64,000 nucleotides of DNA from Candidatus Neomarinimicrobiota bacterium. Lineage in GTDB: Bacteria > Fidelibacterota > UBA2242 > B5-G15. The notes under the pieces are model-generated. The model did no database searches. It was not told the origin of the DNA and saw nothing but the letters and a program-made list of their open reading frames with translations. Positions 26,683 to 35,338 of this stretch are shown piece by piece. The position numbers and the translations under genes were made by a program. The stretch spans positions 100,212 through 164,211 of the forward strand of contig JACDNV010000003.1 of NCBI GenBank assembly GCA_017656425.1. The letters run 5' to 3'. Position 1 is the first letter of the stretch. Each line of letters opens with the position of its first letter.

Positions 26683-26718
26683 CTCTCCCTCCCTGGAGAA
26701 TACGAAAGATCATATTAC

Positions 26719-27147
26719 TCATCTTTCTCTTTCATATATTTCTTTGTTATTTAGTTTTTCAATGAAAATTTGATAGCCTGTTTTGGAATTACGATCTATA
26801 ACAACGGGAGCTTCGTAATTAGCCACAAATTTTTTATTCTCTTTATCAATTTTTGCAACAAAATAGATATCTATATCACAATTATTATTATTGAAAAAGA
26901 TTTTCGTTTCTCTTTTTATTGTATCAAAAAAACTCTTTGTTTTTTCATCGGGCAAATATTTCATTAAGACCATAGATATGTTTGGATCATCTTTTGCAAA
27001 AAGGACAGAAAAAAGAGGATTATTACTTATATCTGCTATCATAAAAGCTCTTATCCACTCGAATCCTGGTAACCCATATTTGAAATCATACTCTTCAATT
27101 TTTTCAACATCCAGCTTTTTTAAAAAATCAGGTACATTTACCTTCAT
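26719..27147 (-). CDS. fliW: flagellar assembly factor FliW
   Basis: A 142-residue protein with the FliW layout: LPGFEWIRAFMIADISNNPLF near residues 25-45, a central acidic-hydrophobic core and a VANYEAPVVID segment near 107-117 (the usual ...NLxAPIVIN... signature). FliW binds both flagellin and CsrA; when flagellin accumulates, CsrA is released to repress flagellin translation. It sits between flgL and csrA, the common order. A GGGATGTGGA stretch precedes its ATG. Flagellin itself is not in the window. Confidence 0.9.
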   Translation of the reverse strand: MKVNVPDFLKKLDVEKIEEYDFKYGLPGFEWIRAFMIADISNNPLFSVLFAKDDPNISMVLMKYLPDEKTKSFFDTIKRETKIFFNNNNCDIDIYFVAKIDKENKKFVANYEAPVVIDRNSKTGYQIFIEKLNNKEIYERER

Positions 27148-27165
27148 TCCACATCCCTTATCTTT

Positions 27166-28047
27166 TTACTGCAAGAAGCTGAAGAGTGTCAATTGAATTG
27201 CATTAGCAGTTACCCTCAATGCAGCTTTATAGGCTGTCTCTTCGACATTATAGCTTGTAATTGCTTCAGCCATATCAACATCTTCTGCCTGAGATAGATA
27301 TGATGATAAATTTACATTTGCCATCTCAAGCCTGCTTTTTACAAGTTCCAGCTGCTTTCTAACAGAGCCAACACCTGCGTTCAGATTCATAATCTTCTCC
27401 CCAACTTCATCTATATTTTCAATCAATGATGCAACTGTTGGCTGATCATCGGCAGCGAGAGCATCTCTTAAGTTGATCATTGTTTCAAAAATCCCGGTTG
27501 AAGCAAATTGACTACCAGTAACATTTAGAACTATCGAATAATTATCGGCAACTCTGCGGTAAATTTTACCTTCATTTCCATTATAGATAACCTGATTACC
27601 ATCGTATGTAAATGGTTTCTCCCCTTTCGTAGATGTCCCTGCAAATACATACTTTCCTAGATAGGTACTATTTGCAGCTGAGACAACATTATCTATTATG
27701 GCTTCAACCTGTTCAGAAAGCGTCTTTCTTTCAAGATCGTTAAGTGACTTATCTGCACCCTGTATAGCAATTCCTTTAAGACGAATAACATTACTGTAAA
27801 TATTATCAAGAATAGAATTAGTATTATCAACCCATCCTAAAGCATCCTCAACATTCTGAAGGAAGCTATTATTTCTCTCAATTTTTCTTTTAAAATTTTC
27901 TGCCTTTGAATAATTTACTGGATCTGAAGAAGGTTTCTCTATAGCTTTACCCGTAGATAACATTACCTGCTTTTTATGCAGGCTTTCTTTACTATGACTT
28001 AATGTTTGAAGCAACGTCCTTGTTATCACAGATTGTGTTACCCTCAT
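27166..28047 (-). CDS. flgL: flagellar hook-filament junction protein FlgL (HAP3)
   Basis: A 293-residue flagellin-like protein. MRVTQSVITRTLLQTLSHS and SSDPVNYSKAENFKRKIERN at the N-terminus, and the C-terminal helix with AEDVDMAEAITSYNVEETAY, match the paired coiled-coil ends of FlgL; the middle is short. It joins hook to filament at the cell exterior after export. It lies after flgK and before fliW, as usual. N-terminal MRVT and the absence of a D2/D3 insertion separate it from flagellin. Confidence 0.92.
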   Translation of the reverse strand: MRVTQSVITRTLLQTLSHSKESLHKKQVMLSTGKAIEKPSSDPVNYSKAENFKRKIERNNSFLQNVEDALGWVDNTNSILDNIYSNVIRLKGIAIQGADKSLNDLERKTLSEQVEAIIDNVVSAANSTYLGKYVFAGTSTKGEKPFTYDGNQVIYNGNEGKIYRRVADNYSIVLNVTGSQFASTGIFETMINLRDALAADDQPTVASLIENIDEVGEKIMNLNAGVGSVRKQLELVKSRLEMANVNLSSYLSQAEDVDMAEAITSYNVEETAYKAALRVTANAIQLTLFSFLQ

Positions 28048-28077
28048 TGGTTCCCCACCTCTTTTTTTGTTTAAACA

Positions 28078-29436
28078 TTATACCATATTCAAAATAGTTA
28101 CTATCATCTCATCAACAGTTTTAATCATCTTTGCAGATGCCTCATAGGCGTGCTGGAATTCTATCATATTCGTCATTTCCTCATCAAGAGACACCCCTGA
28201 TATGGAATCAAGAGTGTTCTGAAGGTTCGTAACTACTTTTTCCTGACTGCTTCTCAAGAATTCCGCCTCCTGTGCCTTTGCACCTACATTGCTTATAAAA
28301 GAATTATAGTAATCCTCAATTGTAGTATCAGATATGATATCTCGGAATTGGAGATCGTGTATCGCTACTGCAACCTCGTTATTTCCAGGTTCATCAGGTT
28401 TTGAGCTTGCTACTACTAGTGATGGATCCCTGACTATTTCTGGATTTAGATCAAAATTAGACGCTCCCTGTACATCGGTTTTAAAAAAATAGACACCTGT
28501 CTTTCCGTCGAGGGTATAACCACGGGAATGTAACATATTTACATAAAGAGAAATTGAGATTGCAATATTATCAAGTGTACTTATCATATTTGGTATTTCA
28601 TTATTAATAATATTCATCATGCTTCCTATTTCACCTGAATCAATATTTGCCAGCCTTGTGGTTCCGTCTGTATAAAGCTCTGCTTTGTAAACATTATTCT
28701 CCATTGTCAAATCAACAGTTATCTCAGAGGCAAGGTCTCCTGATAATACTATCTGATTACCCGCTAAGATAGTAAGAGAAGCATTTTTCTCTTCCTTTAT
28801 TTTAACATTGAGATAATCTGACAATTCGCTTAGCAATTTATCTCTTTGGTCAAGGAGATCGCTTGTTCTTCTTGATACTATCTTCTTATTAAGCTCTGCA
28901 AGTTGAGACAAGATATTATTTACTCTTTCGACCTTATTAACAATTTCATCTTTGGTATTTCGCTGTAATTCAACCAGATTATTGTAATATCGCTGAATGG
29001 TATTAGTTAATATTACCCCTTTATCTTTTACAATATTTCGTGCTGCTATACTTTCAGGTTCAAGAGCCAGAGAGTTCCATGATTCCCAGAAATCCTGCAA
29101 TACTTTAGATAAACCTGCATCAGTCGGCTCCGAAAATATATCTTCTATCTGTCCAAAAAGAGACTCATCCATTTTGTACTTAGCAAGATTCTGCTTTTCA
29201 TAATTAACCTGATTTTCTACGAAAGCATTCCTAATTCTAACTATATTCTCGCTAATCAATTCGCCACCGAGTTGATTAAAGCCACCTATTGACTCACTAA
29301 TACTGGAAAGTTCAACCCTTCTACGCTTGTATCCTTCAGTATTAATATTTGCAATATTTTTAGCTGTCACATTAATAGCTGAACGATAGTTAAAAATTGC
29401 TTTTTTTGATATATTTAAAATTTCAGATATAGCCAT
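28078..29436 (-). CDS. flgK: flagellar hook-associated protein FlgK (HAP1)
   Basis: A 452-residue protein. The N-terminal rod/hook signature SAINVTAKNIANINTEGYKRR lies near residues 18-38, the middle is moderate in length, and the C-terminus ends with SLDEEMTNMIEFQHAYEASAK, the conserved FlgK/FlgE end. It forms the first junction ring on the hook. I place its start at ATG 29434-29436, with GAGGT four bases upstream, rather than the TTG at 29458-29460 that would overlap flgN. It follows flgN, its export chaperone, with a seven-base gap. Confidence 0.93.
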   Translation of the reverse strand: MAISEILNISKKAIFNYRSAINVTAKNIANINTEGYKRRRVELSSISESIGGFNQLGGELISENIVRIRNAFVENQVNYEKQNLAKYKMDESLFGQIEDIFSEPTDAGLSKVLQDFWESWNSLALEPESIAARNIVKDKGVILTNTIQRYYNNLVELQRNTKDEIVNKVERVNNILSQLAELNKKIVSRRTSDLLDQRDKLLSELSDYLNVKIKEEKNASLTILAGNQIVLSGDLASEITVDLTMENNVYKAELYTDGTTRLANIDSGEIGSMMNIINNEIPNMISTLDNIAISISLYVNMLHSRGYTLDGKTGVYFFKTDVQGASNFDLNPEIVRDPSLVVASSKPDEPGNNEVAVAIHDLQFRDIISDTTIEDYYNSFISNVGAKAQEAEFLRSSQEKVVTNLQNTLDSISGVSLDEEMTNMIEFQHAYEASAKMIKTVDEMIVTILNMV

Positions 29437-29443
29437 AGTTACC

Positions 29444-29959
29444 TCATATCTGAAAGTCAAGCATTTTATTGCATTTTGTTGGGGCGACCTTCACCCCCTT
29501 TGAATCATATATTTTCTCGGTTTCATTATCTAAATCGAGCAACAGATTGACCATATTCCTTGTAAAATCGATAGAAAAATTCAATAAATACTCATTTTCC
29601 CTGTTTAGTCTGGAAATTCTTTCAAGATTTGATAAAAGCACTTGTCTAATCTTAATAAGTTTATCTTTTACCTCAGTCGGTGAGAATTCTATTATATCAC
29701 TCATCTTAATTTCTTTTTTATGAGCAAAGTCTTTCAACGCCTTTCTACAGGTTGTTTCTCTTTCTTTGATTAAGCCACTTATCTTTTTTATCTCAGCCTG
29801 CTCGTCAGCAACAACACTTCTTAATGTATCAATATCGCTTTTAATTATTGCATTCTGCTTCTCCTCAAGAATACTTGTGAGCTTCTCATATTCACCTATC
29901 TCTTGATCCAGAATCTTAATTAGTTCAGTAAACACTTTAATTTTCGAACTATTCATCAT
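29444..29959 (-). CDS. flgN: FlgN-like export chaperone
   Basis: A 171-residue, largely helical protein with FlgN-type heptads: LIKILDQEIGEYEKLTSILE near residues 13-32, then KQNAIIKSDIDTLRSVVADEQ near 34-54. FlgN escorts FlgK and FlgL to the export gate. Sequence conservation is low in this family, so the call rests on helical pattern, length and position directly before flgK. Two consecutive ATG codons mark the start. It overlaps flgJ by 11 bases. Confidence 0.8.
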   Translation of the reverse strand: MMNSSKIKVFTELIKILDQEIGEYEKLTSILEEKQNAIIKSDIDTLRSVVADEQAEIKKISGLIKERETTCRKALKDFAHKKEIKMSDIIEFSPTEVKDKLIKIRQVLLSNLERISRLNRENEYLLNFSIDFTRNMVNLLLDLDNETEKIYDSKGVKVAPTKCNKMLDFQI

Positions 29960-30320
29960 CGTTCTCCAGCAATCTTATCTTACTTCTAATCAGATCAAGA
30001 CCATCTAAGTAACTTTCTGTTTTTATCATTTCCATATTTTCAACCTCACCCTTCTTTTTCAGAGCTCTATATATAACCTTAGATAAACCCACTCCCCCAT
30101 TTTCTGCTATTGCCTTTCCCATCATACTGCTGAAAAGCATGCTTACGAGATTATTTTTATCTCCAACAATACCTCCTTCCGGCAGAGTTTTTTCCATAGC
30201 CTTTATAACATATGAGAGAAATAAACCTTCAAACTCTTTACTTGCTTTTTTTAACTTTAAATCTTCTATTCTTTTTTGAATTTCAATATTCTGTTCTGCA
30301 AACTTATTCTGAACTTTCAT
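29949..30320 (-). CDS. flgJ: rod-binding protein FlgJ, N-terminal domain only
   Basis: A 123-residue protein matching only the rod-binding half of FlgJ: KKASKEFEGLFLSYVIKAME near residues 24-43, then PEGGIVGDKNNLVSMLFSSMMG and AIAENGGVGLSKVIYRAL. The muramidase half found in enteric FlgJ is absent, as in many other phyla, so peptidoglycan clearance for the rod must come from another enzyme. It caps rod assembly in the periplasm. It sits between flgI and flgN. Confidence 0.9.
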   Translation of the reverse strand: MKVQNKFAEQNIEIQKRIEDLKLKKASKEFEGLFLSYVIKAMEKTLPEGGIVGDKNNLVSMLFSSMMGKAIAENGGVGLSKVIYRALKKKGEVENMEMIKTESYLDGLDLIRSKIRLLENDDE

Positions 30321-30326
30321 ATCCTA

Positions 30327-31499
30327 TCACATGATTATTAATCTTGCATTTAATGCACCAGCCTCTTTAATAGCCTGAAAAATGGCTATTATATCCCTTG
30401 GCTTCAAACCAAGTTCGTTTAATGCTTGGGCAAGATCAGCCACTGTAGTCGTTTCTCTTACTACGGCAGTTTTCGCTTCTGTTTCCTGTATTGTAGTTTC
30501 TGTAATATAAGTAACAACAGTCTGTCCAGCAGAACTAAAAGGAGCAGATGGCTGCGAAATGACTGGCCTTCTCCTCACATGAATAGTTAAGGAACCATGT
30601 GATACCAACACTTCGCTCAGTTTAACATTTCCACCGGCTACAATAGTACCTGTCCTCTCGTTTATTACAACCCTTGCTTCAACATCAGGTCTTACTGTCA
30701 GCGTTTCAATACTTGCTATAAAGGTCACACCATCTTCAACATTTTTAACAAAATCTGGATACTTGACCTCAACAACATTGGCATTTATTGCCTTTGCAAG
30801 CGTTACCCCACTTTCTCGATTATAAAGTTTGTTTATTGCATCGGCAATCCTTGTAGCTGTAATAAAATCGGGATTATTAAGAATAAGTCTTAGCGGTACT
30901 GAAAGGTCAAAATCTTGGCCCTCTGGAGCTTTTTCAAGTATACCTCCATTCGGTACTCTCCCCACAAGAGCATGATTTTTACGAACTTTTTCTCCAGCCG
31001 TTGTTTCGATATTATAGCCACCAATTGATACCGGACCCTGGGCTACTCCATAATACATTCCATCGGGCCCCATCAAAGGGGTCAAAAGTAAAGTGCCACC
31101 TTCTAGACTTTTAGCATCACCAAGAGAGGAAACCACAACATCAAATCGTGATCCAACCCTTCCAAAGGCTGGAGTCTTCGCCGTCACCATGACAGCGGCA
31201 ACATTTCTCGTTCTCAGCTGTTCCTTAGGTACATTTATTCCAAACCGTTCGAGCATGTTACTGATACTCTGTACTGTAAATATAGCTCCCCTACGAGAAG
31301 CCGGTCTGTCGCCCGTACCATCAAGACCCACAACAAGACCATATCCGATTAGAATCTCCTGCTTCGCATTTTCTACCCGTGTAATATCTTTGATACGAAC
31401 CTGCGAAAGTACGTTCGATACAATAATTAACAAAACAAATAAAACTCTCAATCCAGCCCCATAATACTTAATGCTATTAATCCTATTCCAATCGCCCAT
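30327..31499 (-). CDS. flgI: flagellar P-ring protein FlgI
   Basis: A protein of up to 390 residues. ILIGYGLVVGLDGTGDR near residues 49-65 is the P-ring signature, and NRESGVTLAKAINANVVEVK, VVINERTGTIVAGGNV and RETTTVADLAQALNELGLKPRD are all conserved. A signal sequence (VLFVLLIIVSNVLSQ) directs it to the periplasm, where it forms the P-ring in peptidoglycan. Two starts are possible: ATG 31497-31499 with AAAGG upstream but a 52-base overlap with flgH, or TTG 31449-31451, which overlaps the flgH stop as TTGA and gives a compact signal peptide. I list the longer one. Confidence 0.94.
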   Translation of the reverse strand: MGDWNRINSIKYYGAGLRVLFVLLIIVSNVLSQVRIKDITRVENAKQEILIGYGLVVGLDGTGDRPASRRGAIFTVQSISNMLERFGINVPKEQLRTRNVAAVMVTAKTPAFGRVGSRFDVVVSSLGDAKSLEGGTLLLTPLMGPDGMYYGVAQGPVSIGGYNIETTAGEKVRKNHALVGRVPNGGILEKAPEGQDFDLSVPLRLILNNPDFITATRIADAINKLYNRESGVTLAKAINANVVEVKYPDFVKNVEDGVTFIASIETLTVRPDVEARVVINERTGTIVAGGNVKLSEVLVSHGSLTIHVRRRPVISQPSAPFSSAGQTVVTYITETTIQETEAKTAVVRETTTVADLAQALNELGLKPRDIIAIFQAIKEAGALNARLIIM

Positions 31500-32071
31500 G
31501 TTGTTAACCTTTGAAATGTCCCCGGCTTAAAAAGCTTGTTTTTTATTCCAGCTTTTCTGTATATGATTTTAACATCGGCAACATTATATGAGTAAACGGT
31601 ATTATTTTCCATTATATCACGAGGTCTCACATATCCCTCTATCTTCATAAGATTTCTCTCACCATTTACCTCTACCAGCTTTTCCCCCTTAATTCTTAAT
31701 AGACCATTTTCTGTTCGCTCTACTACAAAAGCAGTTATCTTCCCTGTTAGTCTTTCTTTTTGCTCTGTGCCCTCACTTCCGCTATGACTATTTGAAACTT
31801 TACTGGAAGCACCAAAAAGCGGTAAAAAATCTGTCAGATTTCCTTTTACCGAACCTTCAGCTCCTATATTGGATGAGGATGAAGAAGATATCTTTGATTC
31901 ACGAGTAGCATTCGCACTTTCTACAATCAATACTGTAACAGCATCCCCAACATCGCATCCCTTTAAATCTGAAAATATTGATCTTGAGCTATTAAAACTC
32001 TGTGAGTTTGTAAAAGATAACAATAAAAGGAGTGACAATGTAATTTTAAATAATATAATTTTATTTTTCAT
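31448..32071 (-). CDS. flgH: flagellar L-ring protein FlgH
   Basis: A 207-residue protein with a hydrophobic N-terminal signal, then SIFSDLKGCDVGDAVTVLIV near residues 31-50, the conserved L-ring opening, LTGKITAFVVERTENGLLRI and EGYVRPRDIMENNTV near 150-164. L-ring proteins are usually outer-membrane lipoproteins; here the signal region (LLLLLSFTNSQSF) has no cysteine, and the only early Cys (residue 39, LKGC) lies inside the mature fold, so lipidation looks absent. It overlaps flgA by four bases. Together with flgI and flgA it shows that the cell has an outer membrane. Confidence 0.92.
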   Translation of the reverse strand: MKNKIILFKITLSLLLLLSFTNSQSFNSSRSIFSDLKGCDVGDAVTVLIVESANATRESKISSSSSSNIGAEGSVKGNLTDFLPLFGASSKVSNSHSGSEGTEQKERLTGKITAFVVERTENGLLRIKGEKLVEVNGERNLMKIEGYVRPRDIMENNTVYSYNVADVKIIYRKAGIKNKLFKPGTFQRLTTWAIGIGLIALSIMGLD

Positions 32072-32760
32072 TGCAACTCCACTACTACAAGTTCTTTTTC
32101 CTTTAAAACGCCGGTCAAAATTTTCCCAGCTGGTTCACATGCTACCCTTACTCGGCGATTCAAATATCCATCTTCCTTTAATACACCTTCAGTCATAACA
32201 TCAAAGTTTTTTGACTCCAATTTGACCTTTACCCTGCTTCCCCTTGATACAAATGGTTTTTCCTTTATCATATGATCTCTTATAATCTCCCCTTTTCTTA
32301 TAAATCTTTTTGCTACCATACCACTTATTTCTGGAAGGTCCTTTAATCTAAAAAAGTCAAGATTCCCACGTTCAATTTTTAATCTCCTAATTTCAATCTT
32401 TTCATTATCTATAGTTTCCCCTGGCGAGATATTCTCTTTAGCAATTAAAACATCAAAGAAGGCAGATACTCTCAAGGTTATAGGAATCTTCTCTTTAATA
32501 ATGCCCTTTGAATCTTTATATAAAAGCCAAACTGTTGTTAACCCCAACCTATTGTACATTCCATTCAGTCGAACCTCATATCCTTTGTCATTATAAAATT
32601 TATTTTTATAATTAGAATTATATATTTGCAGTTCGATATCGCCTTTACTAATCCCATAGACATGGGAAAATTTTTCCAGAAGCTTGTCACAAAGTTCATT
32701 ATATTCTGAAGCTAAAACGAAAGAGGTTAAAATAAACAAAATCGATAGTTTAACTCGCAT
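32068..32760 (-). CDS. flgA: P-ring assembly chaperone FlgA
   Basis: A 230-residue periplasmic protein with a signal peptide (LSILFILTSFVLAS) and the C-terminal SAF/FlgA part: VLIAKENISPGETIDNEKIEI near 124-144, KDLPEISGMVAKRFIRKGEII near 156-176, and SRGSRVKVKLESKNFDVMTEG after that. FlgA assists assembly of FlgI in the periplasm. The gene begins two bases after the flgG stop and overlaps flgH by four bases. Confidence 0.9.
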   Translation of the reverse strand: MRVKLSILFILTSFVLASEYNELCDKLLEKFSHVYGISKGDIELQIYNSNYKNKFYNDKGYEVRLNGMYNRLGLTTVWLLYKDSKGIIKEKIPITLRVSAFFDVLIAKENISPGETIDNEKIEIRRLKIERGNLDFFRLKDLPEISGMVAKRFIRKGEIIRDHMIKEKPFVSRGSRVKVKLESKNFDVMTEGVLKEDGYLNRRVRVACEPAGKILTGVLKEKELVVVELQ

Positions 32761-32762
32761 AA

Positions 32763-33551
32763 TTACCTAACTAAAGCATTGGTCATTCTTAAAATCTCAT
32801 CGGCTGTTCTTACCGCTCTTGAGTTTATTTCATATGCTCTTTGAGCTACTATCAAATCAATCATTTCCTGCACAACATCCACATTTGATTTTTCAAGATA
32901 CCCTTGCTCAACCTCGCCAAAGCCTTCTTCTCCAGGTAATCCAAAGACAGGAACACCTGAAGCATCAGTTTCCTCGAAGAGGTTTTCACCTATCGGCTTC
33001 AACCCCGCAGGATTCATAAACATAGCAAGTTCTATCTGACCTATCTCCTCCGGTTCGGTTTGGTCTTCATATAGAACATAAATAACACCATTTTTATCAA
33101 TTTTTATACTAGAGGCATTTTCAGGAATAACTATTTCAGGGTACAGGAGGTATCCAGAATTGTTAACAATATTCCCATTTGCGTTAATGCGGAATGATCC
33201 ATCTCTTGTATAAGCGATAGTACCATCTGGTCTCTGAACCTGAAAAAACCCTCTTCCATTTATCGCTATATCAAGAGGATTACCAGTCTGTTCTATCTCC
33301 CCTTGAGAAAATGCTCTATAGGTGGAAACAGGTCTATTTCCAAGACCTACCTGAATTTCAGCTGGTTTTTCATAACCATTACTTTTCTCCCCACTACCAA
33401 GAGTCAACGTTTCGTACAGTAAATCCTGAAATTCCATCTTAACCTTTTTATACCCATTTGTGTTAACATTTGCCAGGTTATTAGATATTACATCTATATG
33501 CAATTGTTGAGCAGACATGCCTAAAGCCGCTGTTCTTAAAGACCTTAACAT
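32763..33551 (-). CDS. flgG: distal rod protein FlgG
   Basis: A 262-residue protein of the expected length. MLRSLRTAALGMSAQQLHID and VISNNLANVNTNGYKKVK at the N-terminus, QTGNPLDIAINGRGFFQVQ in the middle and SNVDVVQEMIDLIVAQRAYE with NSRAVRTADEILRMTNALVR at the C-terminus are the FlgG signatures. It makes the distal rod crossing the periplasm. It lies between flgF and flgA in the typical order. Confidence 0.96.
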   Translation of the reverse strand: MLRSLRTAALGMSAQQLHIDVISNNLANVNTNGYKKVKMEFQDLLYETLTLGSGEKSNGYEKPAEIQVGLGNRPVSTYRAFSQGEIEQTGNPLDIAINGRGFFQVQRPDGTIAYTRDGSFRINANGNIVNNSGYLLYPEIVIPENASSIKIDKNGVIYVLYEDQTEPEEIGQIELAMFMNPAGLKPIGENLFEETDASGVPVFGLPGEEGFGEVEQGYLEKSNVDVVQEMIDLIVAQRAYEINSRAVRTADEILRMTNALVR

Positions 33552-33568
33552 TTTACGTCCCCTCCAAG

Positions 33569-34285
33569 TTATGTTTTATATTTACCAATATTATTGGCTG
33601 CTTTTTTAAGCTGGTCATCCACCGATTTCAAAGCTTTTTGCGTTGACTCAAAATATCTTTGGACCGTTATTAAATTGATCATTTCCTTGATTGGATTTAC
33701 GTTTGAGCTTTCAAGAGCCCCTTGTGTTACTATAGGGTTCTCAAGCTCTACCACATCAACATTATTAGCTACATAATAGCCATTTGCTTCTCTTTCTAAT
33801 AAGCCATAATCATCTATATCTACAATCAGAAAATCATCAATATAATCACCATCTACATATATCTCTCCCGATTGTGAAACTTCAACTTTCCCCGGTTTTA
33901 CACCATCTATTGTTACATTTATTGGACCACCTTTACCAAGCACGAAATAACCGTCGGATGTTTTTAGAAATCCATCACTATCGACGGTGAAATGTCCATT
34001 CCTTGTGTATTTTTCCTCACCACTCTCGGTTTGTACTGCAAATAATCCTCTACCGTTTATTGCAAAATCAAGTGGGTTATCAGTTCTCTCAATAGCACCT
34101 TCCTTAAAATTCAACTTTACCTTCACATTCGATAATTGCTTTCCCTCAATTTCCATCAACTCAACAAAAACAAGATTTCCCTTATAACCCGTTGTTCCAA
34201 CATTACTTAGATTATTAGATATTATATCAAGCTTAATTTCCTGAGATTTTAATGCATCTTTTAATTCATCAAACTTTATATCCAT
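33569..34285 (-). CDS. flgF: proximal rod protein FlgF
   Basis: A 238-residue rod protein: LDIISNNLSNVGTTGYKGNL near residues 18-37, RTDNPLDFAINGRGLFAVQT near 71-90, and ESSNVNPIKEMINLITVQRY in the C-terminal helix. It is shorter than FlgG and begins without the FlgG MLRSLRTA start, so FlgF is the better call. It is the first gene after the 222-base intergenic region with the sigma-54-type promoter, so it leads the flgF-to-csrA transcript. Confidence 0.88.
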   Translation of the reverse strand: MDIKFDELKDALKSQEIKLDIISNNLSNVGTTGYKGNLVFVELMEIEGKQLSNVKVKLNFKEGAIERTDNPLDFAINGRGLFAVQTESGEEKYTRNGHFTVDSDGFLKTSDGYFVLGKGGPINVTIDGVKPGKVEVSQSGEIYVDGDYIDDFLIVDIDDYGLLEREANGYYVANNVDVVELENPIVTQGALESSNVNPIKEMINLITVQRYFESTQKALKSVDDQLKKAANNIGKYKT

Positions 34286-34318
34286 CTCAACTCATCACAT
34301 TTACCATTTATAATTTTT

Positions 34319-34333
34319 GCAATAACACTGCCA
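34319..34333 (-). promoter_or_regulatory. sigma-54 (-24/-12) promoter upstream of flgF
   Basis: Read on the minus strand, this is TGGCAGTGTTATTGC, preceded by T and followed by AA. It keeps TGGCA at -24 and TTGC at -12 with the exact 15-base span of the sigma-54 consensus. It lies 34 bases before the flgF ATG in a 222-base gap (34286-34507) that otherwise shows only AT-rich sequence. A sigma-54 activator is encoded at the right edge of the window, which supports use of this class of promoter. Confidence 0.75.
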
Positions 34334-34507
34334 ATGTTTTTTCATTAGGAAAAATTTCTATTTAAGATTAAAACATTTATATTATATTGTTAATCAATGA
34401 TTTATGAATTCTAATTACAAGCATATATTGATATAAAAACAATAAAGATTTGAGGTTAGGAATATTTTAACAAAGATGGGAAAGAATTTCCGTGAATTTT
34501 TTACCTG

Positions 34508-35338
34508 TTATTCCTCAGGTAACTTTATCATTTTAATATCGCCAAAATACTTTTGATCTTTGAGCTCTCGAAGCTGACTCAATTTGTAGGTCACTTTCCT
34601 TATTCTTTTTGATTGTTCTAGAATTGCTCTTATACTTTCGCGTATCTTTTCAATACTTAGAGCAGGTAAGGAATATTCAAGTATTTCAGCGATATTAATA
34701 ATAGATGTAAGAGGATTATTAATCTCATGGTTAATTGTAACAACAATTTCCCCGATAGCTGCAAGTTTTTCCTTCTCAACAAGTTCAGCCTGCAAATCTT
34801 TAAGTCTTCGCAGAGTTTTCTTTAAAATCCTGTTTTGTTTTTCAAGTTTACTTTTCATCTGAACTTTTTCAATTAGTACTGCCACATAATTACCAAGGGT
34901 TTCATAGTCTTTTCTGTACTCAAGTTTATAAACCTCGGGTCTTTCATGAGCAAGGTTTAATACCCCTATCAATTTATTTTCTATTCGAAGTGGAATCGAC
35001 AGGAAAGAAGAAAATCCATTATCCTGACAGGCTCTTGTCCTTTCCAGAGATGGTAGTATAATTGGTCTTTGATTTACAGAAGTCCATCCAGCTATCCCTT
35101 TCCCCTTTCCAAAATCGAAATCGCTTACAAGATCTACTATTACATTTCCCCTTTTATACTTAGGGACAATTCTATCCTCTTTTGCATCGTACAAGAAAAG
35201 TGTACATGCTGTAAAAGAAATAGTATTTTCCATAATATTAAAAATAGATTCGAAAAGTTTATCCCAGCTAACATCTTCCAACATTAAATTGCTAATATCA
35301 TGAAAAAGAGAATATCCAACTTTACCCATCAAACTCAT
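34508..35338 (-). CDS. GAF-DHp sensor protein lacking a kinase ATPase domain
   Basis: A 276-residue protein. Residues 15-155 form a GAF sensor domain, with GKGKGIAGWTSVNQRPIIL and FLSIPLRIENKLIGVLNLAH. A coiled coil follows, then GEIVVTINHEINNPLTSI near residues 197-214, a canonical histidine-kinase H box. It stops about 60 residues later with no N, G1, F or G2 box, so the ATPase domain is missing and the natural stop is followed by a long gap, not by a frameshifted remainder. It overlaps the adjacent kinase gene by four bases. It may be a phosphoacceptor partner for that kinase or a kinase modulator. Confidence 0.75.
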   Translation of the reverse strand: MSLMGKVGYSLFHDISNLMLEDVSWDKLFESIFNIMENTISFTACTLFLYDAKEDRIVPKYKRGNVIVDLVSDFDFGKGKGIAGWTSVNQRPIILPSLERTRACQDNGFSSFLSIPLRIENKLIGVLNLAHERPEVYKLEYRKDYETLGNYVAVLIEKVQMKSKLEKQNRILKKTLRRLKDLQAELVEKEKLAAIGEIVVTINHEINNPLTSIINIAEILEYSLPALSIEKIRESIRAILEQSKRIRKVTYKLSQLRELKDQKYFGDIKMIKLPEE

